From NCBI GenBank assembly GCA_963932145.1, contig OZ010588.1:105292550-105356549 (forward strand): 64,000 bases of DNA, given 5' to 3'. Position 1 is the stretch's first letter, and every line of letters begins with the position of its first letter. The notes beneath the pieces are model-generated. The model ran no database searches. It was not told where the DNA came from and was given only the letters and a program-made list of their open reading frames with translations. Of this stretch, positions 31,166 through 41,683 are shown one piece after another. Origin of the DNA: Acanthosepion lycidas (taxonomy: Eukaryota > Mollusca > Cephalopoda > Sepiida > Sepiidae). Both the position numbers and the translations under genes were made by a program.

Positions 31166-31784
31166 ACGTTAGTTTTCGTCAAATAATAAAGTTGACCTTT
31201 GCTAAACTAAAACCACTGCTTTTTTTACCTATTTCAGCTGTTGTCTTATCTTTTACTTTTTGGTTTGTGAGGTCGGTATTATTATCGATCCCGTAAAACG
31301 TCAAACAACTGGAAGAAAGAAAAGTAATTAAAAATAACAGCTTTGGCCTTAGTCGAAACAATATAAAAAACTTGACCTTTGTCGAAACGAAATTAAAAGA
31401 AAGCTAGGCGTTTAGTCTATAGAGGAAAAGTTTTAGTAAAAACAGAAAACGACGTAAACAATTTTAAATAAAAACGAACACGTCTATAAAAAGGTCAAAA
31501 AAGACGAAATAGATCGCTGAAAAAAAAATGAAAGAGAAACAGGTAGAAAAAGAACTTCGAGAAAAATAAACAATAAATGCTCGCCCTTATTCGAGAAAAA
31601 CAACGAAAAAACATTAAAACGGAAATAGTAAATAAAATAAGAAGATTAAACAATAAACAAAAAAGGTGTATTAAAAATAAAAAGTAGTTTTGTGCAACTG
31701 TAAAGGACTGTGTGTGTATTTACGTGTTGTCGTATTAGAAACATGTGTGTAACTCCTGGTAGAATATTAAAAAGTTCCACTACA
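31166..31784. other. Unassigned A-rich stretch
   Basis: A-rich sequence with repeated 'GTCGAAAC' (31352, 31382) and many AAAAG runs. No frame or family. Confidence 0.35.
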
Positions 31785-31841
31785 TGAAAAATGGCGGACT
31801 TAATTTGTCCAACCGAAGATGAAAGAAAACAAACAAGACAG

Positions 31842-31872
<31 letters not shown>

Positions 31873-31990
31873 AGCAAATATGTATTAAACAAATTACAAG
31901 GCACATAGATATAACATTTGTGTGTGTGTGGATATGTTTGTTCTTTGGTCAATGTTCGTATTTTGGTCAATGTTTGTAATGTTCATAGCG
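31785..31990 (+). repeat. Dispersed repeat with internal (TA)n, copy 2
   Basis: Second copy of the 29105 repeat: 'GGCGGACTTAATTTGTCCAA', 'CCGAAGATGAAAGAAAACAA', (TA)n at 31842-31868, 'TATGTATTAAACAAATTACA'. A 14-base duplication 'TTTGGTCAATGTT' follows at 31945 and 31959. Confidence 0.7.
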
Positions 31991-32429
31991 TTTTCCCAGA
32001 AATGGGAAACGCTGCTCCTTTAAGAGCTTACATCTTGTCGCTGAAATGAAGAAGAAAGAGTGATTTACCTCACCACTAGGTGAGGTAGGATTCAGCACGA
32101 GGCCTGAAGGAAAAAGAGAAAGAGGCAAAAGGTTTCCCAGTATTTATAGTATGGGGAGAGAGACCCCTGGTGAAGAATTACGGAACTAAGGAGGAGGTAA
32201 TTCCGACATAACTGACACGAGAAGACAAATAAAAAAAATCGTTTAATAAGCTGGGAAGGGGTTAAAAAGAAATAAATTGAAAATAGAAAAGCCGCATATT
32301 CACAAAGTCGCAATTCAAAACTTAAAACGTATAAAAACAATAACTTTAAAAAGTTCAGGTTTCAAAGTCATGCAAATGCAAACTTGACAGTAGCGTCCGA
32401 AAAAAAGCCTGTCACTGGTCAAAAATGGA
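31991..32429. other. Unassigned stretch
   Basis: A small hairpin-like pair GCGTTTCCCAGAAATGGGAAACGC lies at 31990-32012 (9-10 bp stem). Otherwise no signal. Confidence 0.4.
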
Positions 32430-32682
32430 TACGAACTGACCTTCTATGAAAGTACCATAGAGAAAGGTGCATCAGAATAATTACGATGGAATTATTTATA
32501 GAAAAAGCACAGGGAATGTAAATTAAAGCGATTGGAAAGAAACGGAAGGTGAGATGCCAGGTCAGGATCAACAATATTGCAGATTTTTCTTTGGATTTAA
32601 TCAAGAATCTCTAAATATATAGCAAGAGCCGAAGACCAGATGTGGCAATAGCATTCAAAGAAAGGACGAATGACACACTTGT

Positions 32683-32720
<38 letters not shown>
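32430..32720 (-). mobile_element. LINE-A fragment followed by (TA)n
   Basis: 'GTGAGATGCCAGGTCAGGAT', 'TTTCTTTGGATTTAATCAAG' and 'TTCAAAGAAAGGACGAATGA' match 560-700 and 1300-1440. (TA)n occupies 32685-32720. This copy covers the upstream ('CFEYCWPG') part only. Confidence 0.6.
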
Positions 32721-32722
<2 letters not shown>

Positions 32723-33165
32723 TGTAGATATATAAATATGTATGTCTGGATAGAAGACTTGTCTATATATTTACGATTCACATATAAATACAAAAGAAAC
32801 TAATTCACTCGTAATCCCCTATGAGGCTAACCATCACTTTGATCATCTATGTGAGTAGATGTGTGCATATTTCTTTTCTTTTTACACTGAGGATCACCCA
32901 GGTTTTGATAAGCCGTAAAAAGCAAATAGATCAATCAACCAATCAAATGTTTTCGATACACATACGAATACAGAGAAATTTGAAGCCAATTCACTTGTAA
33001 TCATCTATGAGGCTAACAATCGCAGTGATTATCCATGTGAGTAAAAATAGATGAAACCTTTCAGAAGCAGTCGATAGTTGCCTTAGCGCGAAATCATAAG
33101 ACATCGTGACCGAGGTTTTAAGTGTATCGATATTCAAACTCTGATCATGTCATGTTATGCAATTT
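32721..33165. repeat. Unassigned, with an internal 30-base duplication
   Basis: 'AATTCACTCGTAATCCCCTA' + 'TGAGGCTAACCATC' at 32800-32835 recurs as 'CAATTCACTTGTAATCATCT' + 'ATGAGGCTAACAATC' at 32988-33023, each followed by 'ATGTGAGTA'. Two direct copies of about 60 bases, about 185 bases apart. No family known. Confidence 0.55.
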
Positions 33166-33302
33166 GTCATCCAACAACTGCAACTAAATTCCGTTCAGCT
33201 TGGTTGCTGTATAACCCACAAATTGACTCTGTGGATGTTGAATAAACAGAAAAGTGATTGAGAAGGCCCCTGCAACAGTGAATAGCGAAGTCAGAAATAT
33301 AA
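33166..33302. repeat. Left 137-bp direct repeat flanking the minisatellite
   Basis: From 'GTCATCCAACAACTGCAACT' to 'AGCGAAGTCAGAAATATAA'. The block recurs with about three differences at 34052-34188. Its first 30 bases are a diverged unit of the 27-bp minisatellite that lies between the copies. Confidence 0.93.
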
Positions 33303-33384
33303 ACGAACCCACAAACAAATAATTGATAACCGAACGTCAGGACGTTGCGAGAGTTATAAACATATCAGGACCCCAAATTCTTTT

Positions 33385-33510
33385 TGCATGTCTTGCGTCC
33401 ATTCAGGACATAGGCGACCATGGCTCTACATGACTTTCTATCCCGTGCCGCTCTTAACAGTTTTCTCCCTTTGCTAAGGGTACCCCTTCATAGAAGCTCG
33501 TCCGGTATGT
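33385..33510 (-). mobile_element. Single LINE-B 3'-end monomer
   Basis: 'TTCAGGACATAGGCGACCAT' and 'GGCTCTACATGACTTTCTAT' align with the satellite monomer at 37689-37800 ('TTCAGGACGTAGAAGATCAT', 'GGCTCTCCACCTCCTCC'), down to 'TTTTCTCCCTTTGCT'. It is a lone, strongly diverged copy of the unit that is tandemly repeated at 37665-41180. Confidence 0.6.
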
Positions 33511-33559
33511 AGATGCCTTCTTTCTTTTATCTCTCTTACTCTTATCTCTTATCAATATT

Positions 33560-34062
33560 TAAATTGTCATCCAAAAACTGTAACTAAATTCTCTCATCCA
33601 AAAACTGTAACGAAATTCTCTCATCCAAAAACTGTAACTAAATTCTCTCATCCATAAACTGTAACGAAATTCTGTCATCCAAAAACTGTAACTAAATTCT
33701 GTCATCCAAAAACTGTAACTACATTCTATCACCCAAAAACTGTAACGAAATTCTGTCGTCCAAAAACTGTAACTAAATTCTTTCATCCAAAAACTGTAAC
33801 TAAATTCTCTCACCCAAAAACTGTAACTAAATTCTATCACCCAAAAACTGTAACGAAATTATGTCATCCAAAAACTGTAACTAAATTCTCTCATCCAAAA
33901 ACTGTAACTAAATTCTATCACCCAAAAACTGTAACGAAATTCTGTCATCCAAAAACTGTAACTAAATTCTCTCATCCAAAAACTGTAACTAAATTCTATC
34001 ACCCAAAAACTGTAACGAAATTCTGTCATCCAAAAACTGTAACTAAATTCTGTCAACCAACA
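33560..34062 (-). repeat. 27-bp minisatellite, about 18 units, open on the minus strand
   Basis: The unit CATCCAAAAACTGTAACTAA plus ATTCTCT is 27 bp, exactly nine codons. The minus strand therefore keeps one frame, reading repeated 'EFSYSFWMR' with variants (FRYSFW, MTEF, VIEF). One nonsense change at about 33859 splits it into frames of 93 and 100 codons. The repeat is Phe/Tyr/Trp-rich. The frame probably survives because 27 is a multiple of 3, not because of selection. No start context or signal supports a gene. Confidence 0.92.
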
Positions 34063-34188
34063 ACTGCAACTAAATTCCGTTCGGCTTGGTTGCTGTATAA
34101 CCCACAAATTGACTCTGTGGATGTTGAATAAACAGAAAAGTGACTGAGAAGGCCCCTGCAACAGTGAATAGCGAAGTCAGAAATATAA
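34052..34188. repeat. Right 137-bp direct repeat flanking the minisatellite
   Basis: Second copy of 33166-33302, in the same orientation, 886 bases away. The pair plus the array could be a duplicated segment whose first repeat unit was then amplified. Confidence 0.93.
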
Positions 34189-35310
34189 TAAAATTGTTGA
34201 AGACCCAATGAAATCGGATTCGTGTTTAGGTATCACCATACGATTTATTTCTTGAATGTCAAAGAAGGAACTAAAAAAAGAAAACTTATTTAATTTCACG
34301 GACGCCGTGCCTTCTAAGGTCTATTTTTTCCTGGTATCTTCCACAAATCCGATACCTTTTATTTGTTCACAGGCAACTCATCGCCTGTAACCTCTTCTTT
34401 CTATTTCCTATACATTGAATGAAATGAAAAAAAGAAAGTCTTCGCCGGTACTAACATCCCAATCCACCCCTCTGCACGACCCAGACGTCTCTATCATCTC
34501 CCTGTTGATAACAAGATGGTCTTGTCAGCTATGATAAGAAGAAGCGCGTGTGCCGTGTCATTAAATGATTTTTTTTTAAATCTTTTTCTTTATTTTATTC
34601 TATTTATTTAGTTTTCTTTATTTTATGTTTTAGTGTTTTGATTTTTGTTTTGAGGCGGCTCGGTCCCTAGACCACCCCCGTCTGATACCCTTCCCATGCT
34701 TCCTTTAAGGATCGTTTAACGCCAGAGAAAGAAATCTTTTCTCTTCTTTGGGTTGGCGAGAGGAAAAAATGACTAAACTTTTTTCCTATATCTGCCTACA
34801 CTCGTCATAATGCTTTGCTAAGTTTTATTGAGATAGATAGATAGATACATAGATAGATGTGAACAGACTGAGGTAGATAGACAGTTAGCTAGATAGCTAG
34901 CTACCCAGATAGATAGATGTGAACAAACTGACATATCTATCTATCTAGCTAGACAACTCTTGTTTTACTCAATGCATGCTTTTCTTTTACATCGTTGTTT
35001 GTATATCTTGTTAAATACAAATTTTATGTGTAATGATGTCTTTGGCTTATCCTCTTTTTCTTCACGTCAGTTTGGTTTCTTAATCTAAGTTAAATAAATG
35101 TGGTGAAGTCCGCCACAAGCCTGTTCGACATTATCTCTTTGAAAGCGAGTAAGCTGTCGCCAAAAAAACAAAAAAAGAAAAACCCAAAAAACGAAAGGAA
35201 GTAAATGTTTTTGTTATTGTTGCTGAATTCTTTTTTAAATAGTTTAATTATTATTTCTATTATTACAATTTATCCAATTTATGTATTCTGTTCACTTATG
35301 TGCCATGCGT
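34189..35310. other. Mostly unassigned; GATA cluster at 34832-34960
   Basis: GATA/TATC units at 34832-34960 are interrupted by 'GATGTGAACAGACTGAGGTA' and 'GATGTGAACAAACTGACATA', the same interruption seen at 46120-46440 and 22228-22380. After it the array switches to the complementary TATC strand (34937-34950), so it is slightly self-complementary. The rest is T-rich and unassigned. Confidence 0.6.
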
Positions 35311-35314
35311 GATG

Positions 35315-35575
35315 CACGCTTAGGCGATCATGTATCTTTCGATACATGAATGACGAAGCAGATTTTTCCCGCAGTAGATTGCCATTTCTTTCTGCAGTAG
35401 ACTAGAGAACCGGTCTGTCCTGCTATTCACCCATAGCTGTCAGGAGAAGGAGAAGAAGAGGATTCATACGTTTCCCAAGGATATTAGCACGTAATGGATT
35501 CGACTGGAATTCGAACTCAGCTCTCCGATTCCTCAACTCGAGCTGCTATCCATTACACTACCAATGCCTCCATAT
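35315..35575 (-). mobile_element. tRNA-derived SINE, complete head
   Basis: The reverse complement starts 'TATGGAGGCATTGGTAGTGT' with 'GGTAGTGTAATGGATAGC' as A box and 'GCTGAGTTCGAATTCCAG' as B box. The body contains 'GGGTGAATAGCAGGACAGAC' and 'CTACTGCGGGAAAAATCTGC' and ends 'ATGATCGCCTAAGCG'. The body is shared with 23125-23330. A different SINE family from the one at 21903. Confidence 0.8.
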
Positions 35576-35800
35576 TATATATCTTAACAGGATGTGCGTA
35601 TTTTTCTATTTCGTCATTTGAAGCATGTCTTTTTTCCTTTTTAATTATTACACCACAATTTATGGTAATTTAGTTGCAATTGATTACTGAGACTGAAGCA
35701 AACAGCAAGGACAATAAAAGAACAGATGTCAATGAGTCAGAAGATGACGGTTGACATTTTGTTTAAATTTACAATGATCGTAGTGTAATAACAAAATACG
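35576..35800 (-). mobile_element. LINE-A 3' fragment
   Basis: 'TTTTTAATTATTACACCACA' and 'AAGGACAATAAAAGAACAGA' and 'CAGAAGATGACGGTTGACAT' match 37380-37505 and, less well, 11580-11660. Antisense of the LINE-A 3' UTR and last codons. Confidence 0.6.
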
Positions 35801-36139
35801 CAGATGTAGGCTTTAAAAAATCTTTATTCAACTGAGAATACGAGGTTCGCGTATAGTGACCTTTTACAGTCCCAGTAAACGGAAATAGCTTTTTCAAAGA
35901 GGAGAGCAACAAAAAGGGGAGACCACTCTTAATTAATCATATCACGTAGTTAAAAGGAAAAACCGGAAGCTGTAATAGAATTCCAAAAGTGAGAAGAATT
36001 TAAAAATTTAAGAATTTAATTTGAATTTAAACGATTTGCTTTAATGTTTTTAAATAGTTATAGTCACGTATGTTTGTTTGGGAAATGGAAAATATATCGA
36101 CAGGTCCCACATCTGAAATTCTAAAAAAAACTTTTACTT
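35801..36139. other. Unassigned stretch
   Basis: No recognised family or frame. Confidence 0.3.
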
Positions 36140-36390
36140 CCCACTTTCCAGTCCTGGGTATGGCGATAAATTACATACGACAGCAAGTCCTCTGATCGGG
36201 AGGCCTTCAGGAGCGTGTAACCATCTCTTAACTACGGTTGTTTCTAGGTAAACCCTGACCTGGAGTGAAAGCACCTGTTAGGCTCCCAACTATGGAAAAA
36301 TAGTGAACACTATGAAAGTATAAAAATAAATCTTTATAGTAAAAATATCCATTTTTGAAAAAAAATATTACAAAGATTATTATTAAAATG
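36140..36390 (+). repeat. Unclassified repeat, 48290 family
   Basis: 'TCCTGGGTATGGCGATAAAT', 'TTACATACGACAGCAAG' and 'GCACCTGTTAGGCTCCCAAC' match 48385-48465 ('TCCTGGGTATGGCGATAAAC', 'GCACCTGTCCCAGC'). It then passes into 'GTATAAAAATAAATCTTTAT' and 'TTTTTGAAAAAAAATATTAC', like the subrepeats at 48500-48600. The antisense copy is at 53590-53940. Confidence 0.65.
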
Positions 36391-36705
36391 TCTTTTCTAG
36401 GCATCCCCTTTTGTTTTTAATATGATGTCTATTTGTCAAATACCAACAGGAGCTATGAATCTGTCTATGTGTTCGTTTGAATCATGATATGCTGTTTGTT
36501 TGTATATCTGAATTTATTGAAAAAATATGCAAGAAAGTGTCTTTGATTTACATTTTAATCAAAATTTTCGTAGTCATCCTCGTTTGTTTATAATTTGTAA
36601 GGAAAATATATTCATGTCTAGGAATCTACCTTCTAATGATTTTTAGTACTGCAGTCAAAATACTATGCAATTATAAAAATACATTTTTGTAGTCGATGTG
36701 CCAAT

Positions 36706-36708
<3 letters not shown>
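36391..36708. other. Unassigned AT-rich stretch
   Basis: No recognised family or frame. Confidence 0.3.
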
Positions 36709-36749
<41 letters not shown>

Positions 36750-36889
36750 AACAAAAAAAAATTAAAAAATTAAAATCTTCAGACACAGTGGGTTGTAGAT
36801 TAATATTCTTTCGTTTTTTTTATTATTATTCAATTTAGATTCCTCGACAGGTTTCGGCCGAAATGGTCATATATATATATATATATATA
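36709..36889 (-). mobile_element. PLE tail between (TA)n tracts
   Basis: (TA)n at 36709-36746, then 'TTGAACAAAAAAAAATTAAA', 'CTTCAGACACAGTGGGTTGT', 'AGATTAATATTCTTTCG', 'TTCCTCGACAGGTTTCGGCC' and 'GAAATGGTCAT', then (TA)n at 36869-36889. It matches 14471-14600 and 61156-61270 and is cut by the second (TA)n exactly where those copies continue 'CATCATCAGG'. Confidence 0.75.
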
Positions 36890-37004
36890 ATTTCAATATA
36901 CGGAAAATATTCGTGAATATGAAAGGATTACGATAAAAATAAGCAAACATAATATTTGTAATTTATTCCATCAGATGTGCCTAAAATTTGCTGCCTAAAT
37001 ACAC

Positions 37005-37098
<94 letters not shown>

Positions 37099-37389
37099 CT
37101 TAAATATTCTGCTTTAATTATAAGTCAATGCATTTTTCTAAGGTGAAGAATGATAGAAATCCCTGATCATCGAATTAGAAGAATAAATACCGTCTGTTTT
37201 AACCAATAAAGTAAATTGTCTTTTCAAAAAGCTGAAGTAGTTCGGCGTTATGCGCGCGTTCTGGTAATAAAACAGTTTTTATCCTAACTGAGACCATTTT
37301 GCACGTCGCCCTTAGCAAAGTATTGCCTCTTCAAGTACGGTTTATTCTATTTCGTTGTCGCAGGCGTCTATTTTTTTCTTTTTAATCAC
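36890..37389. repeat. (CA)n(TA)n and unassigned flank
   Basis: 'GAATATGAAAGGATTACGAT' with 'GTGCCTAAAATTTGCTGCCT' + 'AAATACACA' (36900-37005) resembles 44575-44610 and the antisense of 44090-44120, so this is another piece of that repeat. (CA)n lies at 37000-37040 and (TA)n at 37045-37097. 37098-37389 is unassigned. Confidence 0.65.
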
Positions 37390-37664
37390 ATCACCGCAAT
37401 TCATGGCAATAAAAGCGATTCAGTTGCAAAAGGGGGTTACAGAGGCTGAAACTAACAAAAAGGACAATAAAAGAACAGGAACAATGAGGCAGAAGATGAT
37501 GATTGACATTCCATTTAAATGTGTAAAGATCGTATTTGACAGGAAAGCTAGAAGGCGGAAAAGAGTCTCGCAAGCAAGAAATGTAAGAGAATAAACTATG
37601 TGAATAGAATTTAGGATTACAGCAAGCAAGTTCAAAAGTGAAACCATCACTGCTAATCTAGTCT
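37390..37664 (-). mobile_element. LINE-A 3' fragment
   Basis: 'TGGCAATAAAAGCGATTCAG', 'GACAATAAAAGAACAGGAAC', 'AGATGATGATTGACATTCCA' and 'TTTGACAGGAAAGCTAGAAG' are colinear with 1000-1190 and 35640-35780. It directly abuts the satellite. Confidence 0.65.
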
Positions 37665-40600
37665 TTCTTTCTATGTGCCGTGCCCCTTCAGGACGTAGAA
37701 GATCATGGCTCTCCACCTCCTCCTATCACTTGCAGCTCACAAGTTCCTTCCCTCTGCTACCTCCCCCAGAACACGTTCTGTCATCCACTTGCTTAAGGCA
37801 GCCAGGTATGTCACCGGTCGCATTGATTTTTCTACCTTTCTCTGTGTTCGACCACATTGTGCCGTGTCCCTTCCGGATGTAGACGATCATGGCTCTCCAC
37901 TTCCCCCTATCTCTTGTAGCTCACAATGTTTCGTCCTTCTGTCACCTCCCCCCGAGACCACGTTCTGTCATCTACTTGCTTAAGCCAGCCAGGTATGTCA
38001 TCGGTCGCTTTCCTTTTTCTCCCTTTCTCTCTATTCGACCTTATTGTGCCCTGTCCCTTCCGGGCGAAGACGACCATGCCTCTCCACTTCCCCCTATCTT
38101 TTGTAGCTCACAATGTTTCGTCCTCCTGTCACCTCCCCACAAGAACATGTTCTGTCATCCACTTGCTTAAGACAGCCAGCTATGTCACAAGTCGCATTCC
38201 TTTTTCTCCCTTTCTCTCGATTCAACCTTATTGTGCCGTGTCCCTTCCGGACGTAGACGATCATGGCTATCCACTTCCCCCTATCCCTTGTTGCTCACAA
38301 TGTTTCGTCCTCCTGTCACCTCTCCCCGATACCACGTTCTCTCATCCACTTGCTTAAGCCAGCCAGGTATGTCATCGGTCGCTTTCCTTTTTCTCCCTTT
38401 CTCTCTATTCGAACTATTTGGGCCGTCTACTTTCCAGACTAGAACGATCATGCCTCTTCACTTCCCCCTATCTCTTGTAGCTCACAATGTTTCGTCCTCC
38501 TGTCACCTCCCCCCGAGAACATGTTCTGTCATCCACTTGCTTAAGCCAGCCAGGTATGTCACAAGTCGCATTCCTTTTTCTCCCTTTCTCTCGATTCAAC
38601 CTTATTGTGCCGTGTCCCTTCCGGACGTAGACGATCATGGCTATCCACTTCCCCCTATCCCTTGTTGCTCACAATGTTTCGTCCTCCTGTCACCTCTCCC
38701 CGATACCACGTTCTCTCATCCACTTGCTTAAGCCAGCCAGGTATGTCATCGGTCGCTTTCCTTTTTCTCCCTTTCTCTCTATTCGAACTATTTGGGCCGT
38801 CTCCTTTCCAGACTAGAACGATCATGCCTCTTCACTTCCCCTATCTCTTGTAGCTCACAATGTTTCGTCTTCCTGTCACCTCCCCCCGAGAACATGTTCT
38901 GTCATCCACTTGCTTAAGCCATCCAGGTATGTCACAAGTCGCATTCTTTTTTTCTCCCTTTCTCTCGATTCGACCTTATTGTGCCGTGTCCCTTCCGGAC
39001 GTAGACGATCATGCCTCTCCAATTCCCCCTATCCCTTGTTGCTCAGAATGTTTCGTCCTCCTGTCACCTCCCACCGATAACACGTTCTGTCATCCACTTG
39101 CTTAAGCCAGCCAGGTATGTCACAAGTCCCATTTCGTTTTCTCCCTTTCTTTCGATTCGACCTTATTGTGCCGTGTCCTTTCCAGACTAGAACGAACATG
39201 CCTCTTCACTTCCCCCTATCTCTTGTAGCTCACAATGTTTCGTCCTCCTGTCACCTACCCCGAGAACATGTTCTGTCATCCACTTGCTTAAGCCAGACAG
39301 GTATTTCACGGTCGCTTTCATTTTTCTCCCTTTCACTCTATTCGACCTTATCGTGCTTTGTCACTTCCGGACGTAGACGATCATGGCTCTCCACTTCCGC
39401 CTATCTCTTTTAGCTCACAATGTTTCGTCCTCCTGTCACCTCCACCCGAGACCACGTTATGTCTTCCACTGGATTAAGCCAGCCAGGTATGTCACAAGTC
39501 GCATTCCTTTTTCTCCCTTTCTCTCAATTCGACCTTATTGTGCCGTGTCCCTTCCGGACGTAGACGATCATGCCTCTCCAATTCCCACTTATCCCTTGTT
39601 GCTCACAATGTTTCGTCCTCCTGTCACCTCCACCCGAGACCACTTTCTATCATCCACTTGCTTAAGTCAGCCAGGTATGTCTAGGTCGCTTTACTTTATC
39701 TCCCTTTCTCTCTATTCGACCTTATTGTGCCGTGTCCCTCCCGGACGTAGACAAACTTGGCTCTCCACTTCCCCCTATCCCTTGTAGCTAACAATAAGTT
39801 TCATCATTCGGTCACGTCCCCCTGTGACCATGTTCTGTTATTCATTTGCTTAAGCCAGCCAGGTATGTCATTGGTCGCTTTTCTTTTTCTCCCGTTCTCT
39901 CTATTCGACCTTATTCTGCCGTGTCCCTTCCGGTGGTAGACGATCCTGGCTCTCCCCTTCCCCCTATCCCTTGTAGGTCACAATAAGTTTCATCCTTCGG
40001 TCACCTCTCCCCGAAACCATGTTCTGTCATCCACTTGCTTAAGCCAGCCAGGTAAATCATCGGTCCCTTTCCTTTTTCTCCCTTTCTCTCTATTCGACCT
40101 TATTGTGCCGGGTCCCTTCCGGAGGTAGAAGATCCTGGCTCTCCACTTCCCCCTATCCCTTGTAGCTCACAATAAGTTTCATCGTTCGGTCACCTGTCCC
40201 TGAGACCATGTTCTGTCATCCACTTGCTTAAGCCAGCCAGGTAAATCATCGGTCGCTTTCCTTTTTCTCCCTTTCTCTCTATTCGACCTTATTGTGCCGG
40301 GTCCCTTCCGGTGGTAGACGATCCTGGCTCTCCCCTTCCCCCTATCCCTTGTAGGTCACAATAAGTTTCATCCTTCGGTCACCTCTCCCCGAAACCATGT
40401 TCTGTCATCCACTTGCTTAAGCCAGCCAGGTAAATCATCGGTCCCTTTCCTTTTTCTCCCTTTCTCTCTATTCGACCTTATTGTGCCGGGTCCCTTCCGG
40501 AGGTAGAAGATCCTGGCTCTCCACTTCCCCCTATCCCTTGTAGCTCACAATAAGTTTCATCGTTCGGTCACCTGTCCCTGAGACCATGTTCTGTCATCCA

Positions 40601-41180
40601 CTTGCTTAAGCCAGCCAGGTAAATCATCGGTCACTTTCCTTTTTCTCCCTTTCTCTCTATTTGACCTTATTGTGCCGGGTCCCTTCCGGAGGTAGAAGAT
40701 CCTGGCTCTCCACTTCCCCCTATCCCTTGTAGCTCACGATAAGTTTCATCGTTCGGTCACCTCCACCTGAGACCATGTTCTGTCCTCCACTTGCTTAAGC
40801 CAGAAAGTATATCATCTGTAGCTTTCATTTTTCTCCCTTTCTCTCTATTCGACCTTATTGTCCCGTGTCCCTTCTGGATGTAGACGATCATGTCTCACCA
40901 CTTCCCCCTATCCCTTGTAGCTGACAAGAAGTTTCATCCTTCGGTCACCCCCTGAGACCATGTTCTCTCATCCACTTGCTTAAGCCAGCCAGGTATGTCA
41001 TCGGTCGCTTTCCTTTTTCTCCCTTTCTTTCTATTTGACCTTATTGTTCCATGTCCCTTCCGGACGTCGACGATCATGCCTCTCCACTTCCCCCTATCCC
41101 TTGTAGCTCACAATACGGTTCACCCTTTGGTCACCTCCCCACAAGGCAATGTTCTGTCATCCACTTGTCAGGTATGTCAT
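37665..41180 (-). repeat. 187-bp satellite array derived from the LINE-B 3' end, about 19 units
   Basis: The marker CTTGCTTAAG (or a close variant) occurs every 186-190 bases from about 37790 to 40976, with a last truncated unit near 41160. Read on the minus strand, a unit gives 'GKRPMTYLAGLSKWMTERG' and then, after a frame change, 'WRAMIVYVRKGHGT'. That is the 'K..G.Q..TYL..L..W......W..M.V.V..GHGT'-type end of a non-LTR RT ORF. The LINE-B fragment at 41180-42193 ends in the same peptide on the same strand, so the array continues it. Units also form dimers: 38231 and 38605 begin near-identical 374-bp stretches, and 39931 and 40309 a 378-bp pair. Plus-strand Pro/Ser-rich frames are artefacts. 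Confidence 0.9.
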
Positions 41181-41683
41181 GTGTTGTTTTCCCTTGTCTC
41201 TCTTTCCTCTATTCGACCCGCGAGTTTCTCCAGGCTCTTCTTCCTCATTATGTGCCCCGGGAACTTTAGCTGCCTCTTCTTGCTGTTAAATAAAAGCCTA
41301 TTACTTGTTTGCATCCTCTCTAAACCTCATCGTTGATCATATGCTTGGTCCGTGATATAATTAGCATTCTTCCGTAGAAGCACGTCTCTGTCAACTGGAG
41401 TCTCTTCTTTATCGTTGAGGAAATCGTCCAGCATTCGCTGCCGTAAAGTTATACAGATGTCATGTAACAGCTCAGTATGCTTTTCTTTGTTACCAAAGAA
41501 ATCTTCTTGTCTCGCAATACCCTGTTCAGCCTTTGGAATGCGTCCTTGGCCATTCCAGTACTTCTACGGATCTCAGTGTCCTATTTACTTCCCTCTTTCA
41601 AGACGTTTCCCAGTTATTTAAACTTCTTCGTCTGTTTGATTCTAGTGTTCTCGACCTGCAAATTGCATTTCGGTCTCATCTTT
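41180..41683 (-). mobile_element. LINE-B RT C-terminal fragment, downstream copy
   Basis: Homologous to 41684-42193 with an offset of 520 bases ('GAGGAAATCGTCCAGCATTC' at 41417 against 'GAGGAAATCGTCCAACATTC' at 41937). On the minus strand it decays into the satellite at about 41170, where it reads 'GKQHMTYL', matching the monomer's 'GKRPMTYL'. It is the link between the LINE and the array. Confidence 0.82.
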
